Positions 8,319 through 17,041 of a DNA stretch of 64,000 bases are shown here, piece by piece; the stretch's first letter is position 1, and each line of letters starts with the position of its first letter. The position numbers and the translations under genes were made by a program. The notes under the pieces are model-generated. The model did no database searches and was not told the DNA's origin. It saw only the letters and a program-made list of their open reading frames with translations. This DNA comes from Thalassospira sp. HF15 (GTDB lineage Bacteria > Pseudomonadota > Alphaproteobacteria > Rhodospirillales > Thalassospiraceae), in assembly GCF_011806525.1 (NCBI RefSeq), contig NZ_JAAVKI010000003.1, positions 248,001 through 312,000 on the forward strand, given 5' to 3'.

Positions 8319-8942
8319 CTAGCGGCCATCCATCATGGCATCAAACAGATCGGCAATCGGTTTAAAGCTTTTGCGGTGATGGACAGTGGGGCCGACTTCG
8401 CCCAACCCGGCCATGTGTTTCTTGACCCCATATCCCGCATTGCCTTCCCAACCAAAAAACGGGTAGCGTACCGCAAGGCGGGCCATGGCGCGGTCACGTA
8501 CGACCTTGGCGACAATTGACGCTGCGGCAATAGACAGCGACTTGCTGTCGCCCTTAACAACCGTTTCAACAGCGCATGACAAACCGGGATCCCGATTACC
8601 ATCGACCAGCGCCTGATCCGGCAAATCATCAAGGCGATTAACAGCACGACGCATGGCGACATATGTCGCCTGCAAAATATTGATCTGATCAATTTCGCGT
8701 ACAGATGCCGCACCAATGCCGACCTCGGCACAGCTCATGATAACTTCGTAAAGCCGGTCACGCTTCTTGGCCGATAGCTTTTTGGAATCATTGAGCTCCG
8801 ACACCAGTTCCACCGGCAGTCGGTCATCGCGCGGCAGGATGACGGCGGCAGCAACCACCGGCCCCGCCAATGGCCCACGACCAACTTCGTCGATCCCGGC
8901 AATTCGCCCGTGATACTGATCTTCAATGGCAAAATCTGGCAT
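8319..8942 (-). CDS. rnhB: Ribonuclease HII
   Basis: This 207-residue protein cuts the RNA strand of RNA-DNA hybrids and initiates removal of single ribonucleotides from DNA. The metal-binding pair D18/E19 sits in AGIDEVGRGPLAGPVVAAAV, with the third acid in LVDGNR and the later conserved segment SIAAASIVAKVVRDR. The GRG motif that senses the 5' side of a ribonucleotide is intact. Length and order match bacterial RNase HII. It is convergent with the thioesterase gene, with only a few bases between the stops. Confidence 0.95.
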   Translation of the reverse strand: MPDFAIEDQYHGRIAGIDEVGRGPLAGPVVAAAVILPRDDRLPVELVSELNDSKKLSAKKRDRLYEVIMSCAEVGIGAASVREIDQINILQATYVAMRRAVNRLDDLPDQALVDGNRDPGLSCAVETVVKGDSKSLSIAAASIVAKVVRDRAMARLAVRYPFFGWEGNAGYGVKKHMAGLGEVGPTVHHRKSFKPIADLFDAMMDGR

Positions 8943-9016
8943 GCTGTATGGCGTCCCTCTCTGCTATTTGTCTTAGCAAGTCCCAAAGCTTCGGACAACA
9001 AACGAGAAGCGATAAT

Positions 9017-9547
9017 CTAATCGGGATTTTCCATACAGCCACGAAGAACTTGATAATCTTCCAGTGTCATCGCATGACGCAAATAGCCGTCAATCACCCT
9101 GTCAGCCGTCATGCCCAGTTTTTCCGCGAGCTTTCGTGAGGCCATATTGCGTTCATCGATATCAGCAACAATGGATGGAAGTTCGATACGAGAAAACGCG
9201 TGATCAATGATTGCCGATGCGGCTTCGCTGGCAATGCCCTGCCCCCAGTAATCGGGATGCAGGCGCCAACCAATTTCGATCTCGGGCCCTGTGCCATCCT
9301 CGGGGATCAGCAATATCCATCCCAGAAAGTGATCAGGCTTGGTCTTGGCAAAGATCGACCAGTAACCAAGGCCATTTCCATAATCCTGTTCGATACGCGC
9401 CTTGATGAATGCCTTGTGCTGAACCGGGTCATCCCATGGGCCGCGAATGAAATCGACAACGCCCCGCGCTCTGTCCATCGCAAGGCAGGCGTCAAAATCG
9501 TCCATTGTCCGTGGACGCAGAATGAGGCGCTCGGTTTCAAAAATCAT
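9017..9547 (-). CDS. GNAT-family N-acetyltransferase (RimJ/RimL-like)
   Basis: This 176-residue protein starts with ETERLILRPRTMDD, the typical first strand of RimJ/RimL-type GNAT enzymes. The acetyl-CoA-binding loop is represented by WRLHPDYWGQGIASEA (Q/R-x-x-G-x-A form), and the conserved DERNMASRKLAEKLGM follows. It should transfer acetyl from acetyl-CoA to an amino group on a protein N-terminus or small molecule; the substrate cannot be predicted. It lies 74 bases upstream of rnhB on the same strand and may share its transcript. It is separated from the mnh operon by that operon's terminator. Confidence 0.82.
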   Translation of the reverse strand: MIFETERLILRPRTMDDFDACLAMDRARGVVDFIRGPWDDPVQHKAFIKARIEQDYGNGLGYWSIFAKTKPDHFLGWILLIPEDGTGPEIEIGWRLHPDYWGQGIASEAASAIIDHAFSRIELPSIVADIDERNMASRKLAEKLGMTADRVIDGYLRHAMTLEDYQVLRGCMENPD

Positions 9548-9588
9548 CGGAATATGGGATCACCATGGTTACGCTATCGACACCATAA

Positions 9589-9618
9589 CAAAAAAACGGC
9601 ACCGGTTCCCCGGTGCCG
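9589..9618 (-). terminator. Intrinsic terminator of the mnh operon
   Basis: Read on the minus strand, CGGCACCGG pairs with CCGGTGCCG around a four-base loop (GGAA) and is followed by a run of seven T. It lies 29 bases after the mnhG stop, which is the expected place for the end of the antiporter operon. Confidence 0.85.
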
Positions 9619-9646
9619 CCTGATCTTGTCAAAGGTCCTGACCCTT

Positions 9647-10051
9647 TCAGGTTTCCTTTTCCTCATATTCTTCGCTGGGGTCATAGCCCTCTGGCCCGAT
9701 CGGGTCAAAGGTGGCCCAGCCTTCATTCTGATTGCTTGGTGGCAGATCCTTGTTCGGATCAACATTCAGCAGCATGTAGGCCTTGGCAATCAGATTGGCC
9801 GTGATCGGCGCAGTCAGGAAGATGAACAGCGTAATCAGCAACTCATGAATGGTGAAATGCCCGCGCTCGACCCAGAAGAACAGCATGGACGCGATCAGCA
9901 CGCCACCAAGACCAACCGTGCTCGCCTTGGTCGGTGCATGCAGACGCGGCAAAAGATCGCGCAGCTTGATCATCCCGAACGACCCAACCAGCAGAAACAC
10001 CCCGCCAATCACGATCAGAAGCGAAATAATGAGTTCAACAACAAACGGCAT
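9647..10051 (-). CDS. mnhG: Mrp/Mnh cation/proton antiporter subunit G
   Basis: This 134-residue protein is the last subunit of the Mrp-type Na+(K+)/H+ antiporter. Three membrane segments are visible: about residues 5-28 (IISLLIVIGGVFLLVGSFGMIKL), 45-65 and 67-90. The pattern GMIKLRDLLPRLHAPTKASTVG is the MnhG signature. The C-terminal 40 residues form a charged cytoplasmic tail rich in Glu and Tyr. It follows mnhF by 12 bases and ends just before the operon terminator. Confidence 0.93.
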   Translation of the reverse strand: MPFVVELIISLLIVIGGVFLLVGSFGMIKLRDLLPRLHAPTKASTVGLGGVLIASMLFFWVERGHFTIHELLITLFIFLTAPITANLIAKAYMLLNVDPNKDLPPSNQNEGWATFDPIGPEGYDPSEEYEEKET

Positions 10052-10063
10052 TGTAACGCTCCC

Positions 10064-10333
10064 TTATTCGATTATGTCGCCGCGCAAGACGAACTTGCAA
10101 TAGGCCACGGTTGAGACAAACCCGAACATCGCAAACAGCAATGCCCCTTCGAAATACATCGCGGTTGCCTTGCCAATCCCATACAGAACCAGAAGGGCGA
10201 TACCGTTGATCGCCATGGTATCGACGGCCAAGACACGGTCTGCCGTGGTCGGCCCGACGGTCAGGCGATACAGGTTCATCAAAAGTGCCAGCGCCACACA
10301 GACGAAGCCGAAATTCAGTGCATATTCGATCAT
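10064..10333 (-). CDS. mnhF: Mrp/Mnh cation/proton antiporter subunit F
   Basis: This 89-residue protein has three membrane helices and the MnhF motif NLYRLTVGPTTADRVLAVDTMAINGIALLVL, in which the Asp residues are the conserved charged sites of the subunit. I take the ATG at 10333 because it overlaps the mnhE stop codon region (ATGA type) and gives the normal family start MIEYALNF; a longer frame to 10414 reads through mnhE and has no family match. It is part of the mnhAB-C-D-E-F-G transcript. Confidence 0.92.
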   Translation of the reverse strand: MIEYALNFGFVCVALALLMNLYRLTVGPTTADRVLAVDTMAINGIALLVLYGIGKATAMYFEGALLFAMFGFVSTVAYCKFVLRGDIIE

Positions 10334-10821
10334 TCGAAAATCTCCTTCAGACGGCGTTCGTAGCGATGCTTGATGTCGTCGACAACCGCCTGCGGGTCCG
10401 GCGCATGCAGGCAATGCACAAGCAGGCTTTTGGCATCGGCACTCAGATCAATCGTCACTGTACCCGGCGTCATGGTAATCGTCCCGGCAAGGGTCGTAAT
10501 CGCCTCGGGCGAGGTCAGTTCAAGCGGTACGACAACCGACTTTGATTCCAGACTGTCGGTTTTCCGAAACAGGATCAAACCGGCCACAATCACGTTGGCC
10601 ACCAGAATGTCCCACATCACGATCAAGCCGTACTCGCAAATCGCATAGGCATTGCGCACACGCGGGCGGGCGGGCCAAAAGTTTGCTGTGATCAACGGAA
10701 TGATGATCGCCAGAATAAGACCAAAGATCACCGCACCGGCCGAAATCTCATTGACGAGAAAGACCCAGACAATAAGCAGCACCAGGGTCAAAAGCGGATG
10801 GGGCAGATAACGTTTCATCAT
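10330..10821 (-). CDS. mnhE: Mrp/Mnh cation/proton antiporter subunit E
   Basis: This 163-residue protein has two or three hydrophobic segments in its first 60 residues (LLTLVLLIVWVFLVNEIS and VIFGLILAIIIPLIT), then a soluble domain. The motifs TSPEAITTLAGTITMTPGTVTIDLS and LLVHCLHAPD are diagnostic of MnhE. It overlaps mnhF by four bases and follows mnhD by 17 bases, so tight co-expression is expected. In Mrp complexes subunit E helps assemble the large A and D subunits; that role is known for the family, not visible here. Confidence 0.93.
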   Translation of the reverse strand: MMKRYLPHPLLTLVLLIVWVFLVNEISAGAVIFGLILAIIIPLITANFWPARPRVRNAYAICEYGLIVMWDILVANVIVAGLILFRKTDSLESKSVVVPLELTSPEAITTLAGTITMTPGTVTIDLSADAKSLLVHCLHAPDPQAVVDDIKHRYERRLKEIFE

Positions 10822-10838
10822 CTTTCTATCCTCTCCCC

Positions 10839-12371
10839 TTATTGACCGACCAGTGCGAGGGCGTTTTCACCCAGCACTGCTTCGATATATTGCGACGTAT
10901 CAAAGAGCTGCACGGAAACGCCTTGCAGATAATCACTTATCGGCCCGGCAAAGATCGTCAGCGCCACCAAAGCACCGAGCATACCGCAACTTGCGATGAT
11001 CGGCAGAACTGGCCATTTCGCGCCTTCGACCGTGATTTCACCATCAACCGAGGAGCTCTTCCAGAACAGGACACTGCCTGCCCGGCCAAAGCCGACGATA
11101 CACATAAGCGAGGTCACAAGTATGATCGACCAAATCCAGATCATGGCATCGCTGTCACGCGCCGCATCAAGGATCTGAAGCTTCCCGATAAAGCCACTGA
11201 GTGGTGGCATCCCCGCCATTCCGATTGCCCCGACAAAGAACAGAACAGCAAGGAAGCCGGACTGATGGAAGCGCGGCGCAGTATGCAGGCTGTCACCAAA
11301 CTGCCCACGGCGTGACACCACAAGATCAGCAATCAGGAACAGGGCCGCTGCCGAGAAGGTCGAATGCAGCAGATAATAAAGACCCGCCGAAATGGCTTCT
11401 GGCGTGAACAGCCCGATAGCAATCAACAAGGTTCCCATCGACCCGATCACCGAGAAAGCAATCAGGCTGTTAAGGCGTTTTGCCGCCAGAACCCCGGTCA
11501 TACCAACTACGAGCGTGATCAATGCCGCTGGCAGGATATAGGGTTCTGCAAGCCATGCCATGTCACCGGCCATATCGCCAAAGGCCAGCGAATACAGCCG
11601 CAGAACCGAATAGGCTCCAACCTTGGTCATGATGGCAAACAGGGCTGCGACCGGTGCCGGCGCATTGGCATAGGTGCCAGGCAACCAGAAATGGACCGGA
11701 ACCAGGGCTGCCTTGACGCAGAACACCAGAAGCAGGATCAACGCCCCCGCACGCAGAATAGCCGCATCGCCAGACGCCACATTAGTCACCTGAATGGCTA
11801 GATCGGCCATATTGAGCGTGCCCGTAACGGAATAGATCATGCCAACACCGACCAGGAACAAGGACGACCCGGTCAGGTTGATAACGACATATTGCATGCC
11901 CGCTTTTAGTCGATCCGCGCCCGCGCCATGCAGCATCAAACCATATGACGCAATCAGCAGAACTTCGAAGAACACGAACAGGTTAAAGACATCACCGGTC
12001 AGGAATGCGCCATTGACCCCCATCAACTGGAACTGGAACAAGGCGTGGAAATGCTTGCCGCGCTGATCCCATTCGCTTGAAGCAAACAGGACAACACCAA
12101 GACCAAGAAGCGATGTCAGGAACACCATCATCGCTGACAGGCGATCAAGCACCAGAACAATGCCAAACGGTGCCGGCCAATCGCCCAAGGCATACATTTC
12201 CGGATCATGCCCATTGGCAAAGATCACAAGCGACAAGGTCACCGCCACAAGCCCGACGGTCGCCGCAATCGAAAAGACACGCTGCAAAAGGATATCGTGA
12301 CGCACCGCCAGAACAATCAGAGCGGCCATCACGGCGGGCAGCACTATGGGAACAACAATCCAGTCACCCAT
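10839..12371 (-). CDS. mnhD: Mrp/Mnh cation/proton antiporter subunit D
   Basis: This 510-residue membrane protein belongs to the family of complex I antiporter-like subunits (NuoM/NuoN-like). About 14 helices are evident. The conserved stretches include FFEVLLIASYGLMLHGAG with the membrane Glu, and FCVKAALVPVHFWLPGTYANAPAPVAALFAIMTKVGAY with the Lys and Pro-rich bend that form the proton path. Its first base overlaps the last of mnhC, consistent with translational coupling. It should form, with subunit A, the ion-moving core of the antiporter. Confidence 0.94.
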   Translation of the reverse strand: MGDWIVVPIVLPAVMAALIVLAVRHDILLQRVFSIAATVGLVAVTLSLVIFANGHDPEMYALGDWPAPFGIVLVLDRLSAMMVFLTSLLGLGVVLFASSEWDQRGKHFHALFQFQLMGVNGAFLTGDVFNLFVFFEVLLIASYGLMLHGAGADRLKAGMQYVVINLTGSSLFLVGVGMIYSVTGTLNMADLAIQVTNVASGDAAILRAGALILLLVFCVKAALVPVHFWLPGTYANAPAPVAALFAIMTKVGAYSVLRLYSLAFGDMAGDMAWLAEPYILPAALITLVVGMTGVLAAKRLNSLIAFSVIGSMGTLLIAIGLFTPEAISAGLYYLLHSTFSAAALFLIADLVVSRRGQFGDSLHTAPRFHQSGFLAVLFFVGAIGMAGMPPLSGFIGKLQILDAARDSDAMIWIWSIILVTSLMCIVGFGRAGSVLFWKSSSVDGEITVEGAKWPVLPIIASCGMLGALVALTIFAGPISDYLQGVSVQLFDTSQYIEAVLGENALALVGQ

Positions 12372-12727
12372 CAGTTTTTATCTCCTGCTTCGGATGGCTC
12401 GCCAACCGGGCGACCGTCAACATGGTCATTACCAATTTCGAGATAAGCCCGGATCGACAACACAACGATCAGTGCGGTCATCCCGAACGAAATCACAATT
12501 GCCGTCAGCACAAGTGCCTGTGGCAAGGGATCGGTATATTCGGTAACCCCCTCACGCAGGATCGGCGGCATATTGATAGTCAGGCGTCCCATGGCGAACA
12601 GGAAGACGTTCACCGCATAGGACAACAATGCCAACCCGACAACCACCGGGAAGGTCCGCCCGCGCAGCAACAGGTATGTCCCGCAGGTCGTCAGAAGCCC
12701 AATACTGCTTGCGACAAGAAATTCCAT
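12371..12727 (-). CDS. mnhC: Mrp/Mnh cation/proton antiporter subunit C
   Basis: This 118-residue protein has three membrane helices and resembles NuoK of complex I. The motif LLLRGRTFPVVVGLALLSYAVNVFLFAMG and the later DPLPQALVLTAIVISFGMTALIV are the hallmark of MnhC/MrpC. The C-terminal tail (about 20 residues, ending AGDKN) is hydrophilic and slightly longer than in short homologues. It starts one base after the mnhA-B stop and touches mnhD, so it is deep in the operon. Confidence 0.93.
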   Translation of the reverse strand: MEFLVASSIGLLTTCGTYLLLRGRTFPVVVGLALLSYAVNVFLFAMGRLTINMPPILREGVTEYTDPLPQALVLTAIVISFGMTALIVVLSIRAYLEIGNDHVDGRPVGEPSEAGDKN

Positions 12728-12728
12728 A

Positions 12729-15593
12729 TCAGGCCTCCTTTTCCGGCGTTACCAACGGTGCCGACGGGTCGTGATCCATCGGTTCGGCATTTATATCGAC
12801 ATGCTCGGCCATGCGTTCGACCTGCGACAGTTTGGCAAGGGCCAGCATGACAGCCCCGACAACCGTCAGGAACACACCAAGATCAAAGCCCATGGCAGAT
12901 GCCAGTTCGAACTCGCCTACAATCGGCAGATGGACATGGGTAAAGCCACTGGTCAGGAACGGCAGGCCGGCAACCCAGGCCGCCACGCCGGTAATTGCCG
13001 CAGCAATCACACCAAGGCCGATCATGCCGTGGTAATGCACCTTCATACGGTTCTGGGCCCAGCCAAAGCCCGACGCCATATACTGCATGATCAGCGCAAC
13101 CGAAACGACCAGACCGGCAATAAAGCCGCCGCCCGGCTCATTATGACCGCGCAGGAAGATGTAAACACCAACCATCAAAGACAGCGGCAACATCACACGC
13201 GTGGCAACAACCATCATCATCGGGTGACGGTTTGGCGAACGCCGTAGTTCAACCACCCAACTGGCAAGACGTTTTGCAGCATCTCCCTTGGTCACGGTTT
13301 CGATCAGGGCAAAGATCGACAAGGCTGCGATCCCCAGAACGATGATCTCACCAAAGGTATCAAAGCCACGGAAGTCAACGAGAATGACGTTCACAACGTT
13401 GGTCCCGCCACCTTCAGTCTTTGAATTCGCCAGATGATAGGACGAGATCGTATTGGGCAGATCACGTGTCATGATCGCCCAGATCACACCACCAATACCA
13501 AGGCCCGCCGCAATGGAAACAATGCCATCGCGCATCTTGCGCCCAGGCAGACTTTCCTTTGGCGTTTCCTTTGGCAGGATATTAAGGGCAAGCAGCATCA
13601 GAATAACTGTCACCACCTCGACCGAAATCTGTGTGAGAGCAAGGTCGGGAGCGGACAGATAGATGAAGCCAAGCGATACGATCAGGCCAACCACACCAAC
13701 CAGAAGCAAGGTCAGCAAACGGTTGTGATGCATAAAGACCGCAGCCACACAGGTCACGACCAACAACAACCAGCCAATTGCCGCAGGCGGTGAAACTTCA
13801 AGAAGCTCCCGCGAGCCAGACTGGAAGTCCGGCTGGGCATAGAAGCCCGAAAGGCCGATACCAATCGCACCGATCACCATGATTGCAAGATAGCGCTGCA
13901 GCGACCCGTTATGCAGATTGTCCGAAACCAATCGGCTGAGTGCGACGGATTTGGCAATTCCGCAGTCAAACATTGCCTTGGCATCGGGGCGCGACAGGTT
14001 CGCGGTTGCCGACATCAGTCCGCCATGGCGGAGCAATAACAAGGAACCGCCGATAATCGCGATCACGCTCATACCAAGTGCCGGTGTCAGGCCGTGCCAA
14101 AGTGAAAGGTGATATTCCGGCAATTCACCACCGACAACAGCACCGGCAGTCGCAGCCACCAGCGGTCCTGCGATGGTAGCCGGGAACAGACCAATCAGAA
14201 CCACCAGAACCGTCAGCAGTGCGGGCGGTGCCCACATGCCAAAGGGCGGATCATGCGGATGGTGCGGCAGGTTTTCATCACGCGGCTTACCGAGCCAGAC
14301 ATGGAAGATAAACCGGAAGGAATAGGCCACCGAGAACAGGGCACCGACCGTCGCCAGCAGCGGCACAACCCAGTTCTGGTCAAACCACATGGTATGCCAT
14401 GCTTCTTCCAGCATCATTTCCTTGGAAATGAACCCATTGAACGGAATGATACCGGCCATAGAGGCTGCGGTAATAATCCCGATGGTACCGGCAATCGGCA
14501 TCAGGTTGAGCAATCCACCGAAGCGACGAATATCACGGGTCCCGGTTTCATGATCGACAATGCCTGCCGTCATAAACAGCGCGGCCTTGAAGGTTGCGTG
14601 GTTGATGATGTGAAACACCCCGGCCACTGCGGCCATCGGGGTTCCGAAACCAAGCAACATGGTCACAAGACCAAGATGACTGACCGTCGAATAAGCCAGA
14701 AGGCCTTTAAGGTCGTGCTTGAAGATCGCAATCCAGGCACCAAGCACCATGGTCACCAGACCGGCCGTCGCAACGATATAGAACCATTCCGGCGTACCCG
14801 AAAGAACCGGCCACATGCGGGCCATCAGGAAGATGCCCGCCTTCACCATTGTGGCCGAGTGCAGATAAGCCGAAACCGGGGTCGGTGCTGCCATTGCATG
14901 CGGCAGCCAGAAGTGGAATGGGAACTGTGCCGATTTGGTGAAGCACCCAAGCAGGATCAGGATCAGTGCCGGAACATACATCGGCGATGCCTGAATCAGT
15001 TCGGCATTCTGCACGATAACGGTCAGATCATAAGACCCGACAATATCGCCAAGGATCAGCATCCCGGCAATCATGGCCAAGCCACCGGCCCCGGTCACAG
15101 CAAGCGCCATGCGTGCACCCTGTCGACCTTCTGGCAAATGTTTCCAGTAGCCGATCAGAAGGAAGGACGACAGCGACGTCAACTCCCAGAAAATCAACAG
15201 CAGCAGAATATTGTCTGACAGAACGATGCCAACCATGGCTCCCTGGAACAAAAGCAGGAACACATAGAACCTGCCCATCGGGTCGTCCTTGGAAAGATAG
15301 AACCGCGCATAGATGATAATCAGCAAACCGATGCCAAGGATCAGGGTTGCAAACAATAACCCGAGCCCGTCCAGGAAGAAGGTCACATTCAGACCCAGTT
15401 CCGGCAGCCAACTATAACTGACCTGAAATACCTCGCCAGCAATGACCGCCGGGGCCTTTGCCATCAGCAGGATCAGGGCAAGCAGCGTGACAGAACCGGT
15501 TGCTGTAGCACATGCATTGCGCCCGGCCCTGATCATTATGGCGGGTAAGACCGCCCCAATGAAGGGAAGCAAAACAATGAGGGTGAGACTCAT
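12729..15593 (-). CDS. mnhA: Fused Mrp/Mnh antiporter subunits A and B
   Basis: This 954-residue protein combines two subunits. Residues 1 to about 770 form MnhA, a NuoL-like protein with many helices, the conserved Glu in LIFWELTSLSSFLLIGYW and the Lys/His-containing segment FTKSAQFPFHFWLPHAMAAPTPVSAYLHSATMVKAG. Residues from about 795 to 930 form MnhB, recognised by MLPLSLMVGVYIFLRGHNEPGGGFIAGLV. Fusion of A and B is known among alphaproteobacteria (often called PhaAB). It starts the operon and is preceded by AAGGGT. The likely role is export of Na+ or K+ in exchange for protons. Confidence 0.93.
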   Translation of the reverse strand: MSLTLIVLLPFIGAVLPAIMIRAGRNACATATGSVTLLALILLMAKAPAVIAGEVFQVSYSWLPELGLNVTFFLDGLGLLFATLILGIGLLIIIYARFYLSKDDPMGRFYVFLLLFQGAMVGIVLSDNILLLLIFWELTSLSSFLLIGYWKHLPEGRQGARMALAVTGAGGLAMIAGMLILGDIVGSYDLTVIVQNAELIQASPMYVPALILILLGCFTKSAQFPFHFWLPHAMAAPTPVSAYLHSATMVKAGIFLMARMWPVLSGTPEWFYIVATAGLVTMVLGAWIAIFKHDLKGLLAYSTVSHLGLVTMLLGFGTPMAAVAGVFHIINHATFKAALFMTAGIVDHETGTRDIRRFGGLLNLMPIAGTIGIITAASMAGIIPFNGFISKEMMLEEAWHTMWFDQNWVVPLLATVGALFSVAYSFRFIFHVWLGKPRDENLPHHPHDPPFGMWAPPALLTVLVVLIGLFPATIAGPLVAATAGAVVGGELPEYHLSLWHGLTPALGMSVIAIIGGSLLLLRHGGLMSATANLSRPDAKAMFDCGIAKSVALSRLVSDNLHNGSLQRYLAIMVIGAIGIGLSGFYAQPDFQSGSRELLEVSPPAAIGWLLLVVTCVAAVFMHHNRLLTLLLVGVVGLIVSLGFIYLSAPDLALTQISVEVVTVILMLLALNILPKETPKESLPGRKMRDGIVSIAAGLGIGGVIWAIMTRDLPNTISSYHLANSKTEGGGTNVVNVILVDFRGFDTFGEIIVLGIAALSIFALIETVTKGDAAKRLASWVVELRRSPNRHPMMMVVATRVMLPLSLMVGVYIFLRGHNEPGGGFIAGLVVSVALIMQYMASGFGWAQNRMKVHYHGMIGLGVIAAAITGVAAWVAGLPFLTSGFTHVHLPIVGEFELASAMGFDLGVFLTVVGAVMLALAKLSQVERMAEHVDINAEPMDHDPSAPLVTPEKEA

Positions 15594-15661
15594 GAAAGAC
15601 CCTTATTTTTGGATATTCGCCGCATCGCCCCGAACGCGAGACAGCAAGAAAATTCCGCCAG

Positions 15662-15690
15662 AAGTTAATATTAGTACTGATAATGGTCAA
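15662..15690 (-). promoter_or_regulatory. Candidate promoter of the mnh operon
   Basis: On the minus strand TTGACC (15690-15685) is followed, after a 17-base spacer, by TAACTT (15667-15662). It lies about 70 bases before the mnhAB start codon in the only gap ahead of the operon. The -10 match is modest. Confidence 0.4.
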
Positions 15691-15773
15691 GAAAACCCAA
15701 ACAGCGCAGCTTTTTAACACCCTACTGTCAAGTGAAGCCGATCACCAAAGATCGCCATTATAGCGGGCAAAAC

Positions 15774-16982
15774 TTACTTTTTACCGCCTGAAAGCTGTAT
15801 CGCCTCTGGCATCATGCGCAGCCTGAGCATGGCAATCGTTCCCAAAACAGGCCCGACAGCCAACATCGCAAACGCCCCCCACCAGCCGGTTTGATCAGCA
15901 ATCACCGGCACAAGATGGATCGACACAAGGGCGATCAAAAACCCGATGGCGTTTTGCAGGGTTAATGCTGTTCCAACCTGATGCGGATCGGCCAGTTCAA
16001 TCACGCAGGATGAAAACTGCGCTGAGTCCGCCACCACAGACACACCCCAAACGATGCAAACGACAAGAAGAAGGATAAAGGGTGCATCAGCCAAACTGCC
16101 CGCAATCAGCGCGCAGGCACCACTAACCACCATGGCGGCAATCGTCACCGTTGTCCGCCCAATCCGGTCTGCATAATAGCCCCCCGCCAAAGAGCCGAAC
16201 GCGCCGACGCCGACAATGGTAAATGTTGAAAGGGCGGACCAGACGCCGGGATTCTCGACCAAACGCTCGGAAAAGGCCCCATACAGGAACAAACCGATCC
16301 AGCCCCACATGGCATAGAGTTCCCACATATGGCCGAAATAGCCATAGCAGGCATGGCGCAATGCCTTGTTTGACCAGATTTTGCCAACCATTTTCGGATC
16401 AAAGCGGGGAGATCGTCCCGGTGTGCCACCAAGATGGACAAACAATATCGCAATCGCCGCGATATAAGCAGTACCACTGGCCGTGATAATCACATATCGC
16501 CAGTCAAGTGGCACTGCTACCGCAAACAGATGCGGCATGGCAGATCCCATGGTCAGCGCCCCGACCAAAAGCCCGACCAAAAACCCGGTATCACCACGTG
16601 ACCAGGTTGCCACCATTTTCATGCCGATGGGATAAATGCCAGCCATGCACACGCCAGTGATCAGGCGCAGCAGGATCACGACAATACCGTCAATCGGAAC
16701 GACAAGGATCAGGAGATTAGCCGTTGCAGCGATAATCGCCGATACAGCCCAGAAGCGCCTTGGTTCAATACGATCAGCCAGACCAAGGATCGCACTGGTA
16801 ACGGTTCCAAGAACAAAACCCAGTGAAACTGTACTGGTAAATAACGAGGATTGCAGTGCGCCAATACCAAATTCACTGCGCAATTGCGGTAGCACCGCCG
16901 TCGCGGAAAACCACAAGGCAAGCGCCATCAACTGGCAGACCGTAATCATGGAAACGGCAAAAGCCTTGCCAGTCCTTGCCAT
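15774..16982 (-). CDS. MFS transporter
   Basis: This 402-residue protein has twelve predicted membrane helices. Loop 2-3 carries the degenerate MFS signature GLADRIEPRRFW and the matching loop in the second half reads YYADRIGRT. The N-terminal helix MALALWFSATAVLPQL and the overall size suggest the drug/metabolite or cyanate-permease-like branch of MFS, but the substrate is unknown. It sits 59 bases downstream of metC on the same strand, with a perfect hairpin between, and could export or import a sulfur amino acid or a related compound. That link is inferred only from position. Confidence 0.82.
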   Translation of the reverse strand: MARTGKAFAVSMITVCQLMALALWFSATAVLPQLRSEFGIGALQSSLFTSTVSLGFVLGTVTSAILGLADRIEPRRFWAVSAIIAATANLLILVVPIDGIVVILLRLITGVCMAGIYPIGMKMVATWSRGDTGFLVGLLVGALTMGSAMPHLFAVAVPLDWRYVIITASGTAYIAAIAILFVHLGGTPGRSPRFDPKMVGKIWSNKALRHACYGYFGHMWELYAMWGWIGLFLYGAFSERLVENPGVWSALSTFTIVGVGAFGSLAGGYYADRIGRTTVTIAAMVVSGACALIAGSLADAPFILLLVVCIVWGVSVVADSAQFSSCVIELADPHQVGTALTLQNAIGFLIALVSIHLVPVIADQTGWWGAFAMLAVGPVLGTIAMLRLRMMPEAIQLSGGKK

Positions 16983-17001
16983 TCTTTCCCCAGTGTTGTC
17001 T

Positions 17002-17025
17002 GGTCACGATGGGCTCATCGTGACC
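17002..17025 (-). other. Intercistronic hairpin between metC and the MFS gene
   Basis: GGTCACGATG and CATCGTGACC pair perfectly over ten bases around a GGCT loop. On the minus strand no T run follows, so it is more likely an RNA processing or stability element, or a DNA operator, than a complete terminator. Confidence 0.5.
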
Positions 17026-17041
17026 AACCACGATCAAAATA

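Noticed and set aside
14109-15218. Long plus-strand open frame inside mnhA-B
   Set aside because: The translation is polar and rich in His, Gln and Arg, the typical antisense of a membrane protein gene; the sense strand encodes a clear antiporter subunit.
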